64,000 nucleotides of DNA, taken from NCBI GenBank assembly GCA_046156035.1, contig JBJXEW010000014.1, positions 1 to 64,000 of the forward strand. The letters are read 5' to 3'. Within the stretch, counting starts at the first letter, position 1. Each line of letters opens with the position of its first letter. This document shows positions 7,747 through 16,939 of the stretch, in pieces. The notes under the pieces were generated by a model, which had not been told where the DNA came from, searched no databases, and was given only the letters and a program-made list of their open reading frames with translations. Source of the stretch: JAEUIX01 sp046156035. Its GTDB lineage: Bacteria; Planctomycetota; Phycisphaerae; Phycisphaerales; UBA1924. Made by a program: the position numbers and the translations under genes.

Positions 7747-10700
7747 TCACCCGCAGGTCTGGTCGCCGAAGTACTGGGTGATCCAGTCGCCCAGGTTGTC
7801 GGGGAAGGGCTCGTTGCACTGGCCCCCGCCGCCGATGACGAAGGCGGTCTTGTAGCCCTGGTCGTAGGGGGGAGCGTTCTCGGGGCAGGGAATGGCGTAG
7901 CCGCCGGGGCCGGGGATGGCGGGGACGGTGTAGTAGTCGGTGATGAAGTCGCCGAGATCGTCGGGGTTCACCACGGTGTCAAGGTTGTAGTCGAGCGTGC
8001 AGGCCACCACCTCGTCGCAGAGTTCGGCGGGCGAGGCGCTGTTGCGGGGCACCACCACGGTCAGGTCGGCGGTGATGAAGTCCGCATCGTTGTTGTTGGT
8101 GTCCTGGCAGCTGTTGATGCGGATGAGCGAGCGCGTGTTGTTGTGGCCGCCGGCGGGGCCGTGACCCTCGAAGCAGGAGGCCGCGGAACCCCAACTCGCC
8201 TGATCGACGACGCTGAGGGCGGCGCAATCAATCGAGGTGAGGAGGGCGACCTGATCGTTGGTGATGGCGAGTTTGCCGCCACCGGAAGCCATGCCGAAGG
8301 CAGTAGAGACCGCATCGGGCGTCGGCAGCGCGGGGCTGCCCAGCGTGGTGCCGCCGTTGACGGCGACCAGGTAGAAGCCGCCCGAGGGGATCGTGCCGGA
8401 GATGGGCACCACGAACCAGTTGGGCGTGGTGTTGGGGCCCGTCTCGGAGGTGTACTGCACGGCCCAGCCGGTGACATCGATGTCGCCGGAGGAGGTGTTG
8501 TGCAGTTCAATGAAGTCCTGGTCGTAGGACGCGGCGGGCGTGCCGCTGTTGTTGCCGGCACCGTAGATCTGGCTGATCTTGAGGCCGCCATCAACGATGG
8601 CGCACTCGATGACCTCGACGGTGGCCACGCCGTTGTAGGTGCGGGCCTCGAGGTCGGTGAGCACGTAGGGGATGTTGAAGGTGCCGGTTCCGAAGGCGCC
8701 GGTCACCATCTCGCCGCCGGCGAAGACACCGGTGCCGTCATCGGTGAGGAAGACGCTGGCCGAGCCGCCGATGGCCGAGAAGTCGGCCTCGATGGTGTCC
8801 ACACCCGATGAAGGCGGGTTGGCATTGGCGAGTTGAGGGAAGACCACGAGGCGGTAAGGCCCGGGGGTGCCCGTGCAGAGAGCCTTGGGGTCGCTCACCT
8901 GACTGGCCAGGGGCTGGCACTGGCCCACCTCCGCGACGACACTCGCCACGCCGCTGAAGCCCATCCCGTCGATGGCGGTGAGTTGGGTGATGAAGGGGCC
9001 GACGTCAGCGAGGTTACCGACCGTGCCCATGAAGCCGAAGGAGCCGCCGCCGAAGTCGGTCAAGATCTGGGCGGAAGAGCCGCCCAAGGGCGAGAGGTCG
9101 GCGGTCACGTAGTAGGCAGCCGCCACACCCGTGACGCTGGCCGTGATCTGGAACGTATCACCGGGGCAGTAGACGGCGCTGCTGAAGAACCCGAACACCG
9201 AGATCACGTTGCCGCCGCAGGCGTTGGTCGGGAAGGCCGAGGTGCGCGGGGCGGGCGTGGTGGAAATGAAGTCATCGATGTTGCTGTTGGTGTCGGTGCA
9301 GCCGTTGTCGATGCGGAAGACGGCGGTGGTGTTGCTCATGCCCAGAGCCGGGCCGATGACACCCTCGTAGCAGGAGACGCTGCCCTGGCTGGTGCCGTAG
9401 GCGACGAGGTCGCTGACGGTGGGGCCGATGCAGGCGGACCCGAGGAGCACGTTGTTCGTGGCCAGGGCCACCTTGCCGGCACCCGCGGCCATGGAGATGC
9501 TGCCAGTGAGGTCGGGCGTGGGCAGGTCTTGTGAGCCGGCCGAACCGGCCGCCATCTGGACGAGGTAGTACTGGCCGGGCTGCAGCGTGGTGGCCGCGGG
9601 GACATCCACCTTGGCGTTGAAGCCGCCGGTGGCGGCCGCGTACTGCACGCTCCAGCCGCCGATGTTCACGGGTGCGGCCGAGCGGTTGTAGATCTCGACG
9701 AAATCGTTGCGGTAGATGGAGTCGGGGAAGTTGCCGCCGCCGCCGTACACCTGCGAGATGACCACTGCGGCATCGTTGATGCACTGGTTGACGGTGATGT
9801 TGAAGTTGCCGTTGGTGCTGCGCGGCATCGCGTTGGTCTCGGTCACCGTGAACGGGATCATGTACGCGCCCAGGGCCTGGCCGATGGGGACGATGTGCGT
9901 GTAGGTGAAGACGTTGGTCGCCGTCTCGGTGAACGACTGGCTGGCTGAGCCACCGATCGAGGAGAGGTTGGCCGACACCAGGATCGCATTGCTGGGCGGG
10001 TTCTCGCCGCCAAGCGTATTGACGGTAAACGTGATCGGGAAGCCACGGCAGGCGGCGGAGGGGTTGGCCAGGCCAACGCCCGAGGGGGAGACGGGCGTGG
10101 TGGCGGTGCCGCTCACGGTGACGAGATCAAAGCGGATCGCGCCATTGATCGAGTAGGTCGCGACATCTTGGTTCGTTGTGTAGGTGGCGTTGTTCGCAGG
10201 GTCAAAGATTGTGACAAAGCGAACCTTGAAGTTTGGGTTGAAGTCCACGCCCGCCACGCCGGTGAGGTCATACGCAATGTTCGTGATGTACACGCCGTTT
10301 GTGCCCGATGTGGGACCACCCGGGGAGGTGATCAGTGAGCCGTTGGGGCTGCTACCAGCGGGCATGTCCTGAAACGTGCTGCCGTTGGTGGAGTACTGCG
10401 CTCGAAGGTACTTGCTGGCGGTCGTGGACCACCGCATGTCGGTCGAGACGAGGATGTTCATCCGGTTGACCGTGCTCACGGCAAACTCGATGCCGCGTGT
10501 GCCGCTGCCCGCGCTCTGAATAGGCCAGGTGGTCACATTCGGAGCGACGTTTCCACCGCCCAGATCGTTGGGGCTGCCGCCGAAGTACCCCGAGACAGTT
10601 GTGCCACCGACCAAAGTGGCTGTTCCCGTGCCCGTGCTGGGCAGCAGGGTCTGGGTGTTGAAGTTCCACTGGGTGATAGTCGTCTGAGCGGAGGCTACCG

Positions 10701-10758
10701 CCGCCGTCAGACACGTCATGGCCGCGGCAACGCCGCGCACAAACATTGCAAGTTTCAT
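7747..10758 (-). CDS. Large secreted lamin-tail-domain protein with dockerin-like C-terminus
   Basis: 1003 residues with a clear signal peptide ending near AVASAQ. Residues about 25-200 form a Gly/Ser-rich domain of the kind seen in planctomycete surface proteins. Two lamin-tail-like domains follow: DAAVVISQVYGGGGNF...DFVEIYNRSAAPVNIGGWSVQY in the middle and GLKISQIYGAGNN...DFIELHNTSSGDIDVTGWAVQY later, each ending in DTNSN/DTNNND-type loops. Between them are repeated Ig-like units (ANLSSIGGSASQSF, ADLSPLGGSSAQIL, ADFSAIGGSASVFL). The C-terminus has LDYNLDTVVNPDDLGDFITD and NLGDWITQYFG, which resemble a dockerin calcium loop pair. Probably exported and surface-attached; the ligand is unknown. 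SD GGAG precedes the ATG. Confidence 0.85.
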   Translation of the reverse strand: MKLAMFVRGVAAAMTCLTAAVASAQTTITQWNFNTQTLLPSTGTGTATLVGGTTVSGYFGGSPNDLGGGNVAPNVTTWPIQSAGSGTRGIEFAVSTVNRMNILVSTDMRWSTTASKYLRAQYSTNGSTFQDMPAGSSPNGSLITSPGGPTSGTNGVYITNIAYDLTGVAGVDFNPNFKVRFVTIFDPANNATYTTNQDVATYSINGAIRFDLVTVSGTATTPVSPSGVGLANPSAACRGFPITFTVNTLGGENPPSNAILVSANLSSIGGSASQSFTETATNVFTYTHIVPIGQALGAYMIPFTVTETNAMPRSTNGNFNITVNQCINDAAVVISQVYGGGGNFPDSIYRNDFVEIYNRSAAPVNIGGWSVQYAAATGGFNAKVDVPAATTLQPGQYYLVQMAAGSAGSQDLPTPDLTGSISMAAGAGKVALATNNVLLGSACIGPTVSDLVAYGTSQGSVSCYEGVIGPALGMSNTTAVFRIDNGCTDTNSNIDDFISTTPAPRTSAFPTNACGGNVISVFGFFSSAVYCPGDTFQITASVTGVAAAYYVTADLSPLGGSSAQILTDFGGGSFGFMGTVGNLADVGPFITQLTAIDGMGFSGVASVVAEVGQCQPLASQVSDPKALCTGTPGPYRLVVFPQLANANPPSSGVDTIEADFSAIGGSASVFLTDDGTGVFAGGEMVTGAFGTGTFNIPYVLTDLEARTYNGVATVEVIECAIVDGGLKISQIYGAGNNSGTPAASYDQDFIELHNTSSGDIDVTGWAVQYTSETGPNTTPNWFVVPISGTIPSGGFYLVAVNGGTTLGSPALPTPDAVSTAFGMASGGGKLAITNDQVALLTSIDCAALSVVDQASWGSAASCFEGHGPAGGHNNTRSLIRINSCQDTNNNDADFITADLTVVVPRNSASPAELCDEVVACTLDYNLDTVVNPDDLGDFITDYYTVPAIPGPGGYAIPCPENAPPYDQGYKTAFVIGGGGQCNEPFPDNLGDWITQYFGDQTCG

Positions 10759-11077
10759 GATCTCAGTCTCCGCTAAGGAACCACAGGTTCAGGCTCGTCT
10801 TCACAATCGCGACCCGGGCGAACCCACCGCTCTGCCGCCGTCAGTTGCCATGGGAATGGCAGTGCGGTGACCCCCGAATCGGCTTTTTCTGAACGCATCC
10901 GCCGCGTGCGCCAGGCACCGGGGCCCAAGGCACACTGTCACAGCATACCCCAAGGTCTGCCCAAGCACCCATCCCTTTATGAGGTTTTTGCGCGGCGGTA
11001 GGGTGGGTATTTGGGTAACTCAGCAGCCGCGTACCTCGGATGCGCGTACAACCTGCGAACAAATGTACGCCAGACGG
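10759..11077. other. Intergenic region between gatA end and secreted-protein start
   Basis: About 320 bases that must hold the promoter of the large minus-strand gene. I see a GGAGACTGAGATC leader just before its ATG but no convincing -35/-10 pair, RNA gene, or repeat. Confidence 0.6.
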
Positions 11078-12541
11078 TCAGACGTGTGTCGCAAGCCCGG
11101 CCGCGATCCCCATGAGGTGCGCATCCGCCAGGGTCGGGCCAATGAGTTGGAGGCCCAGCGGAAGTTCTCGGCCGTCGATTTTTTCCGTGCCCGCGGGCAG
11201 CGAGATGGCCGGTAAACCGGCAAGATTGATGCCGACGGTATATACATCTTCAAGATACAGGGCGAGGGGGTCGCTGACCTTCTCGCCGATTCGGAAGGCG
11301 GGGCCGGGCGTGGTGGGGGTCAGGATGGCCGCGCACCCTTTGGCGAAGGCGGCATCGAAACCCTGCTTGATGAGGCGGCGGACCTTGAGGGCGGAGAGGT
11401 AGTATGCGTCGTAGTAGCCGCTGGAGAGGGCGTGGGTGCCCAGCATGATGCGGCGGCGGACTTCGGGGCCCAGCCCCTCGGCACGCGAGCGTTCGTACAA
11501 CTCAAGCAGGCCTTCGCCGGGGCGGGGCTCGGCGCGCCGGCCGAAGCGGATGCCGTCGAAACGGGCGAGGTTGCTGGAGGCCTCGGCGGTGGCGATGAGG
11601 TAGTACGCCGCGATGCCGATGTCGGTGTGGGGGAGGTCGATGTCGAGGATGACGGCGCCTGCGGAGCGGAGAAGTGCGATGGTGTGGTCGAGGGAGGTGG
11701 TGACGCCGGGGGAGTTGGCTGCGCTGCGGGCCTCGCGTGGCACGCCGATGCGCAGGCCCGCGAGGGGCGCGCCGATCTGCGCGGCAAAGTCTGTCGGGCC
11801 GACATGGGCGCTGGTTTCGTCGTGGTCGTCGCGACCGGCGATCACGCTGAGAGCGAGCGCGGCATCTTCGACGGTGCGGGCGAGCGGGCCGATCTGGTCC
11901 AGGCTGCTGGCGTATGCGACGAGGCCCCAGCGAGAGACGCGGCCGTAGGTGGGCTTCAGGCCGACGATGCCGCACATGCTGGCGGGCTGGCGGACGGAGC
12001 CGCCGGTGTCGGAGCCGAGCGCGAGGGGCACGAGGCCCGCGGCGACCGCCGCGGCTGAGCCGCCGGAGGACCCGCCGGGGACACGGGCATGGTCGTGCGG
12101 GTTGCGCGTGGGGCCGAAGGCGGAGTGCTCGGTGGAGGAGCCCATCGCGAACTCGTCCATGTTGGTCTTGCCGATGATGACGGCGTCGGCGTCGATCAAT
12201 CGCTGCGCGGCGGTGGCGGTGAAGGGGGAGTGGTAGTGCTCCAGCATGCGGCAACCGCAGGTGGTGCGGCCCCAGTTGAGGCAGATGTTGTCTTTGAGGG
12301 CGACGGGCACGCCGGCGAGCGGGCCGAGGGGTTGGCCGGAGGCGCGTTTGGCGTCGATGCGGTCAGCCGCGCTGAGGGCTTCAGGGGTGAAGACCTGGAG
12401 AAGAGCGTTGAGGGTGGGGTTGGCGTGCGCGATGCGGTCGAGCGCGGCGGCGGTGACGGTGCGTGCGGACAGTGTGCCCGCGCGCACGGCATCGCGTGTG
12501 GCGATGGCGGACATGGAGGCGAGGTCTGCCGCGCCGCTCAC
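11078..12541 (-). CDS. gatA: Asp-tRNA(Asn)/Glu-tRNA(Gln) amidotransferase subunit A
   Basis: 487 residues from GTG. GatA is the amidase subunit that releases ammonia from glutamine and transamidates misacylated Glu-tRNA(Gln) or Asp-tRNA(Asn). The catalytic Ser-cisSer-Lys triad is visible: Lys in VALKDNICLNW, Ser in PGGSSGGSAAAVAAGLVPLA and LGSDTGGSVRQPASMCG. The FGPTRNPHDHARVPGG and GLKPTYGRVSRWGLVAYASS segments are diagnostic. It overlaps gatC by 4 bases (GTGA), so GatC and GatA are coupled; no gatB is in the window. The C-terminus (LMGIAAGLATHV) is slightly unusual. Confidence 0.96.
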   Translation of the reverse strand: MSGAADLASMSAIATRDAVRAGTLSARTVTAAALDRIAHANPTLNALLQVFTPEALSAADRIDAKRASGQPLGPLAGVPVALKDNICLNWGRTTCGCRMLEHYHSPFTATAAQRLIDADAVIIGKTNMDEFAMGSSTEHSAFGPTRNPHDHARVPGGSSGGSAAAVAAGLVPLALGSDTGGSVRQPASMCGIVGLKPTYGRVSRWGLVAYASSLDQIGPLARTVEDAALALSVIAGRDDHDETSAHVGPTDFAAQIGAPLAGLRIGVPREARSAANSPGVTTSLDHTIALLRSAGAVILDIDLPHTDIGIAAYYLIATAEASSNLARFDGIRFGRRAEPRPGEGLLELYERSRAEGLGPEVRRRIMLGTHALSSGYYDAYYLSALKVRRLIKQGFDAAFAKGCAAILTPTTPGPAFRIGEKVSDPLALYLEDVYTVGINLAGLPAISLPAGTEKIDGRELPLGLQLIGPTLADAHLMGIAAGLATHV

Positions 12542-12879
12542 GCGCTGCCCCCGGCGTCGGCGCTGCCCGGGCCGATGACTTTGGGCACGCGGAGAAATCC
12601 CTGATAGGTGGCGGGGGCGCCGCTGAGGAAGGCGTGAGAAGTAAGGTGCGCGTGGCCGGTGTGCGGGGCGAGGGCGGCATCGTCTCGCGCCGTCGCCTCC
12701 TGATCGGTCGGGCTGAAGAGGGGCTCAACGGCAGTCAGGTCCACGGCCTTGATGCGTTCAACGTATTCGAGCACGGCAGCGAGGGCGGCCCGCGCGGGCT
12801 CGATCTGCTCGGGCGTGAGGGCGAGGCGGGCCAGCCGGGCCACCTTGCGGACATCGTCGTGCGAGAGGCCGGGGTGCAT
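12538..12879 (-). CDS. gatC: Asp/Glu-tRNA amidotransferase subunit C
   Basis: 113 residues. GatC is a small belt-like protein that stabilises GatA-GatB. The N-terminal LSHDDVRKVARLARLALTPEQIE is the GatC signature, and the 'VEPLFSPTDQEATARDDAA' region matches the family's segment with conserved R-D. The C-terminal LRVPKVIG is the usual end motif; a Ala/Gly tail follows. It is the first gene of the gatCA pair, facing the VTT membrane gene with 74 bases between starts. Confidence 0.95.
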   Translation of the reverse strand: MHPGLSHDDVRKVARLARLALTPEQIEPARAALAAVLEYVERIKAVDLTAVEPLFSPTDQEATARDDAALAPHTGHAHLTSHAFLSGAPATYQGFLRVPKVIGPGSADAGGSA

Positions 12880-12953
12880 CGGCAGACTCTATTCAGGCCA
12901 GCGCGGCGTGCGTGCGACCCGCCGCCGCGGGCAGCACCCCTAGACTCGGCCCC

Positions 12954-14360
12954 ATGATCGGCAAGGAGGCCCCATCTCAAGAACCGTTGCCCGAGGGGTG
13001 GCCTGTGCGCCCGGCCCTGAGCCTGCTGCTGGCGGCGCTGCTGCTGGTGGTGTCGCTGGTGGTGGTGCTGGGCTCGCGGAACGAATCGGTGCTTGGGTGG
13101 CGCTTTGGCGCAGCGATGGGCCTGAGCGAGAAGAAGCCGCGCCCGCTGCCGCCGCCGTACAGCGGGCTGGCCTCTTTCCCCAAGGTGACGGCGGGCGGGG
13201 CGTTGTGCGAGGTGGTGGATGCAGCGCCCGGCACGCCAGCGGAAATGAAGGCGGCGATCGAGCGGGTGACGGGCACGACGGCACCGGCGGCGATGGTGGT
13301 GGTGACGCCGGTGTCGCTGGTGCGCTCGGGCCGGTGGGCGCCCACGCGGCAGGAGGCCCGCGTGGAGGTGCGGTTTGAGGCGGTGCCTGGCGCGACGGAA
13401 CTGACGGCCGAGCAGCGGACGCTTGCCGCGGCGGCGGTGGCGGAGCGGATGGAGAGCCTCCGGCGGGTGTACCGGCCGTTTGCCGATGCGCTGGCGGATG
13501 GCGAGGCGACATCCACGAGAAGGCTGACGCGGGGCTACGCATCCAACATTGCGACGCTGGCGCTGCTGGGCCTGCTGCTGTATTCGCTGGCGCCGGGGGC
13601 GACGCGATTGACGGCGCAGTGGGACCGTGCCCATGTGATTTATGAGAAGGTGGGGCCCGTGGCGATTCTCGGGCTGGCGTGGACGAGCATGCCCGCGGTG
13701 CTGGGCATTCTGCTGCTGACGAACATCGGGCCCATCTCCGACCTGCTGCACACGAACAAACTGCTGGGGTGGTTCGGATTCGTGGCGGTCTTCGTCATCT
13801 CCGCGGGCGTGGGCTTTCTGCCCACGTACGGCCAGTCGATCCTGGGGGGCTGGGTCTTCGGGTTCGCGTGGGGCTTTCCCGGCTCCATGCTGGGGTTTGT
13901 GGGCGGGTCGCTGATCGGGTATGTGATCGCGCAGCGTGTGTCGCGCCACAAGGTGGAGGACCTGCTGAACTCCAACGCGCGCTCGCGGGCGGTGCGAGAT
14001 GCCCTGATCGGCCACGGTTTTTGGCGCACGCTGGGGATCGTCACGCTCATCCGCGTGCCGCCCAACTCGCCCTTTGCGCTCACGAACCTGGTGATGGCCT
14101 CTGCCGGCGTGAAACTGCTGCCCTATGCGCTGGGGACGCTGATCGGGATGGCGCCGCGCACGGGGATTGCGGTGGCCTTTGCCGCGGCGGGGCGGGCGAC
14201 GGGCGCGCGGGATATTCAGGAGTTTATTGAAGAGCAGCCGTGGTGGGTGGTGCCGGCGGGGCTGGTGGTGTTCATGGTGGTGCTGGGTGTGATCGGCCTG
14301 ATCGCCAACAAGGCGCTGCATCAGGTGGCGGCGGTGAAGGTGGACGCGGCGGGGAAGTGA
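12954..14360 (+). CDS. VTT (TVP38/TMEM64/SNARE-associated) domain membrane protein
   Basis: 468 residues from ATG 12954. An N-terminal helix (LSLLLAALLLVVSLVVVLG) is followed by a periplasmic-type domain of about 130 residues (AGGALCEVVDAAPG...EVRFEAV) and then the VTT domain from about 220: PTYGQSILGGWVFGFAWGF, GGSLIGYVIAQRV, then RVPPNSPFALTNLVMASAGV and GTLIGMAPRTG. Bacterial members of this DedA-like superfamily are linked to lipid scrambling and membrane homeostasis. The large extracytoplasmic insertion before the VTT part is not typical of short family members. The exact substrate is unknown. Confidence 0.82.
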   Translation: MIGKEAPSQEPLPEGWPVRPALSLLLAALLLVVSLVVVLGSRNESVLGWRFGAAMGLSEKKPRPLPPPYSGLASFPKVTAGGALCEVVDAAPGTPAEMKAAIERVTGTTAPAAMVVVTPVSLVRSGRWAPTRQEARVEVRFEAVPGATELTAEQRTLAAAAVAERMESLRRVYRPFADALADGEATSTRRLTRGYASNIATLALLGLLLYSLAPGATRLTAQWDRAHVIYEKVGPVAILGLAWTSMPAVLGILLLTNIGPISDLLHTNKLLGWFGFVAVFVISAGVGFLPTYGQSILGGWVFGFAWGFPGSMLGFVGGSLIGYVIAQRVSRHKVEDLLNSNARSRAVRDALIGHGFWRTLGIVTLIRVPPNSPFALTNLVMASAGVKLLPYALGTLIGMAPRTGIAVAFAAAGRATGARDIQEFIEEQPWWVVPAGLVVFMVVLGVIGLIANKALHQVAAVKVDAAGK

Positions 14361-14394
14361 GCGGGTGGTGGGAGGCACGTTCCCGTCGAAAGTC

Positions 14395-14489
14395 GTGCCA
14401 TCGAAGTCGGAAGGCTCTGCGCCCGACTTCGATGTCTGGTGGAAAGTCGTCAAGGCACATCGAAGTCCCAAAGCGGACTTCGATGGCAC
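14395..14489. repeat. Nested inverted repeats of ATCGAAGTC
   Basis: The segment between two convergent genes contains three overlapping pairings: GTGCCATCGAAGTC (14395-14408) with GACTTCGATGGCAC (14476-14489); ATCGAAGTCGG (14400-14410) with CCGACTTCGAT (14423-14433); and CATCGAAGTCC (14458-14468) with GGACTTCGATG (14475-14485). Two hairpins or one long stem can form. No T tract follows. It could serve as a bidirectional transcription block or be a dispersed palindrome. Confidence 0.8.
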
Positions 14490-14505
14490 GGGCGGGCGAG
14501 GCGGT

Positions 14506-15636
14506 TCACCGCGCTGGCGGCCTGCGGTCTTGGCGCGGGCCATCGCGGGGGCCATCACGAGGACCGCTTCGTGGGGGTCGGGGGCCGCGCTGATCCGGCC
14601 CGCCCCGGCCCGGAGGCCCGCCGGGCGCGCTGGGCGGGCGGTCGCTGCCGAACGGAGGCGGTGCGGGGGGAGCGGGAGGAGGCGGAGTGGTAAGGTCGAG
14701 GTTTTCGAGCGGGTAGGCGCTCTGGTCGCCGTTCTTGTCGAGTTGAACGAGCACGAGTTGCGTGAGAATCTGCGTGTCCACCACGAAGCCGGGGCCGTCG
14801 GGCGTGATGAGGCGGACCTTTTTCTTGGGGAGTTTGGCGCGGAGTTCGTCGTACGTGCTCTCTTCGTAGCGCAGGCAGCACATGAGGCGGCCGCAGCGGC
14901 CGGAGATTTTGAGCGGGTCGAGCGTGGCCTTTTGAATCTTGGCGTTCTTCATGGAGACGGGCTTGAGCACCTTGAGGAACTGCTTGCAGCAGCAGTGCTG
15001 GCCGCACTTTTCGTAATCGGCGGTCAGGCGTGCGTCGTCTCGCGCGCCCACCTGGCGCACGTCCACGCGCGTGCGATACTTGGCGGCCAGTTCCATCACC
15101 ATGGGGCGGAAGTCGATGCGGGCGTGCTCGTCATCGCCCAGGGTGGTGAAGAAGAAGACCATGCGCTCGCCGCCGAGAACCTCTTCCGCATCCACCACCT
15201 TCATGGCCAGGCCCAGGCGGTCGGCCACGCTGCGCGCGAACTTGACGTGCTCGTGCTTGGCTTCGTCGAGGGCGGCCTGGCGGTTGAGGTCTTCGACGGT
15301 GGCGATGCGGAGCACGCGGCCGTCGGTGTGGAATGGGTAGTCGCGGCCACCGGAGTTGTCGATGTATTCGAGCATCTCCTTGCGTGAGACACTCTTGGAG
15401 CAGCCGGAGTTGGGGCAGGTGCTGGTGAGCATCTCGCCCAATTCGGTGCCACGGAAGGTGCGGACGACCATCTTGCTGCCGCAGCCGGGCTTGGCGTCGC
15501 CGTCGTAGGGGAACTCGCCGACCATGCGCATGGCGCCGAAGCGGACGACGATGGAGGTGGGGGGCTTGAGGCGTGCGTAGACCTCGGCGTCGGCCTTGAG
15601 GTCTTCCTCGAACTGGGGGAGCGGGAGGATGGGCAT
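14506..15636 (-). CDS. PSP1-domain (RicT/YaaT-like) protein
   Basis: 376 residues. The core matches the PSP1/RicT family: IVVRFGAMRMVGEFPYD at the N-terminus, then FARSVADRLGLAMKVVDAEE, FFFTTLGDDEHARIDFRPMV and a cysteine cluster EKCGQHCCCKQFLK followed by SGRCGRLMCCLRYEESTYDEL. In Bacillus, RicT works with RicA and RicF on RNase Y-dependent RNA processing and carries Fe-S clusters; the Cys-rich region here fits. The C-terminal 70 residues are low-complexity Pro/Gly/Arg (PPPPAPPAPP, GPRDGPRDGPR), absent from Bacillus RicT. The signature of this tail suggests flexible RNA or protein binding. Role in this organism is inference. Confidence 0.88.
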   Translation of the reverse strand: MPILPLPQFEEDLKADAEVYARLKPPTSIVVRFGAMRMVGEFPYDGDAKPGCGSKMVVRTFRGTELGEMLTSTCPNSGCSKSVSRKEMLEYIDNSGGRDYPFHTDGRVLRIATVEDLNRQAALDEAKHEHVKFARSVADRLGLAMKVVDAEEVLGGERMVFFFTTLGDDEHARIDFRPMVMELAAKYRTRVDVRQVGARDDARLTADYEKCGQHCCCKQFLKVLKPVSMKNAKIQKATLDPLKISGRCGRLMCCLRYEESTYDELRAKLPKKKVRLITPDGPGFVVDTQILTQLVLVQLDKNGDQSAYPLENLDLTTPPPPAPPAPPPFGSDRPPSAPGGPPGRGGPDQRGPRPPRSGPRDGPRDGPRQDRRPPAR

Positions 15637-15731
15637 GGGTGTGAGCGTATCAGGGGTGGGGAAGGTTGATCTGGCGGTGGGGCTTGTTGAACGTGCCCAC
15701 GAAGCCCTCCCAATGATGCTGCGTGGACTGG

Positions 15732-16241
15732 ATGTTTGTTCTTGCCGCTTCTGTGATGACGCTTGCCGCGCTGCTGGGCGTGATGATGGCGTGCCTGACG
15801 TTGCCGGGCGCGTGGCTGATGCTTGCCGCGGCGGTGGGCTGCCAGTTCTGGCAGCCGGGGATGTTCAACTGGTGGACGATCGGCATCTGCGCGGCCGTGG
15901 CGCTGGCGGGCGAGGCGGCGGAGTTTGTGGCGACGGCGCTGGGCGCAAGGAGGGCCGGGGGAGGGCGCGCCGGTGCGTGGGGGGCGGTGGGGGGCACGTT
16001 GCTGGGGGCGATCGCGGGCACGTTTGTGCCGCCGCCGATCATCGGCACGCTGGTGGGCGCGGCGATCGGGGCGGGCGTGGGCGCGCTGGCGGCGGAGAGA
16101 CGCTGGGGTGGAAAAACGTGGGAACAGGCCGCAACCATCGGCTCGGGCGCGGCGGTGGGGCGGCTCGCGGCCACGCTGGTGAAGGTGGTGATCGCGCTGG
16201 CGGTGGGCCTGACGCTGACGGTGGCGGCGTGGGTGCGGTGA
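15732..16241 (+). CDS. DUF456 family membrane protein
   Basis: About 169 residues; a GTG at 15723 would add three. It is almost entirely hydrophobic and rich in glycine, with FVLAASVMTLAALLGVMMA, LPGAWLMLAAAVG, IGICAAVALAGEAAEFVATA and a GAWGAVGGTLLGAIAGTFV...IIGTLVGAAIGAGVGALAAE segment. The GxxxG-rich AVGGxxGxxxG core with the preceding LPGxW and GEAxEFxA motifs identifies DUF456. Function is unknown. It is divergent from ricT. Confidence 0.88.
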   Translation: MFVLAASVMTLAALLGVMMACLTLPGAWLMLAAAVGCQFWQPGMFNWWTIGICAAVALAGEAAEFVATALGARRAGGGRAGAWGAVGGTLLGAIAGTFVPPPIIGTLVGAAIGAGVGALAAERRWGGKTWEQAATIGSGAAVGRLAATLVKVVIALAVGLTLTVAAWVR

Positions 16242-16249
16242 GCCAGGAA

Positions 16250-16325
16250 GGCACTGGGCATCGGGCACTGGGCACTGGTGAAGGCAGGAAGGCAGACTGG
16301 CACGAGGGCACGGAGGCAGCGAGGA
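16250..16325. repeat. GGCACTGGGCATCGGGCACTGG repeat plus GGCACGAGGGCACGG tract
   Basis: 16250-16278 is made of GGGCACTGG-type units (GGCACTGGGCATC then GGGCACTGGGCACTGG). The same units occur in both orientations between accB and accC (63518-63546, 63597-63624). It runs into an AAGGCAGGAAGGCAG / GGCACGGAGG tract of the other repeat family, up to the start of the next gene. Confidence 0.75.
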
Positions 16326-16329
16326 AGCC

Positions 16330-16830
16330 TTGGCGAGGACGTTTCGGAACCTGGAGTTCGGGCCCGTGCAGGCGCGGGCGGCGCTGCGCGCGCAGATGGT
16401 GCGCGGCGAGCGGATGGTGGGGTGGGCGACAGCGCAGGAAGAGTGGCCGCTGAGCACCGCGCTCTTGCGGCTGGGCCTGATGGTGCTGCCTGGCGCGGGC
16501 TATGTGATGTCGATGGTGCTGGGTTCGGTCTACGCTCCGAAGCGGATGCTGATGGTGCTGACGGATGAGCGGCTGGTGATGCTGAACGCGAGCCGGACGG
16601 GTGAGGTTGAGGTTGTGGAGTCAGTGGAGATCGGGGAGTTGAGCGTGCGGACCGGGCGGCTGGGCATTACCTTCGATGTGGGGCGCGGGTCGGAGGCGAT
16701 AGGGAGGTTGACGATCGACGCCCACCAATCGCCCGCGGCCACACGCCTGCACGGGGCCCTGGTGCTGCTGGCAAAGGATGAAGCCGCGTCCAAAGCGGGC
16801 GAGCGTGCGAATGTGAGGGAAGTTTCGTAG
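16330..16830 (+). CDS. Hypothetical protein with PH-like C-terminal part
   Basis: 166 residues from a TTG. One hydrophobic stretch (LGLMVLPGAGYVMSMVLGSV) lies at about 48-67. The following part KRMLMVLTDERLVMLNAS...VVESVEIGELSVRTGR resembles the bacterial PH-domain pattern 'vLTdrRL..ln...' with an 'I..v...' strand, as in YokE/YcxB-like proteins. No name can be given with confidence. The TTG start sits directly downstream of a repeat tract, so an inner start such as the ATG at about 16396 (MVRGERMV) should be kept in mind. Confidence 0.6.
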   Translation: MARTFRNLEFGPVQARAALRAQMVRGERMVGWATAQEEWPLSTALLRLGLMVLPGAGYVMSMVLGSVYAPKRMLMVLTDERLVMLNASRTGEVEVVESVEIGELSVRTGRLGITFDVGRGSEAIGRLTIDAHQSPAATRLHGALVLLAKDEAASKAGERANVREVS

Positions 16831-16939
16831 GCTCTAGGGCAAGGTCCGAGAACCGCCGAGCCGAAACCGGGGTATGAGCGAAGACAACGGCGTGATGGTC
16901 GCAAGGCTGTGGACGGACGGGCCGAAACGAAGAGGGACG

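Noticed and set aside
12735..14558. Minus-strand frame opposite the VTT membrane gene
   Set aside because: Arg/Pro/His-rich low-complexity sequence with no motif; the + frame encodes the VTT domain.
16250..16325. A CRISPR-like array at the repeat tracts
   Set aside because: Units are short, adjacent or imperfect, with no unique spacers of constant length, and no cas genes are in the window.
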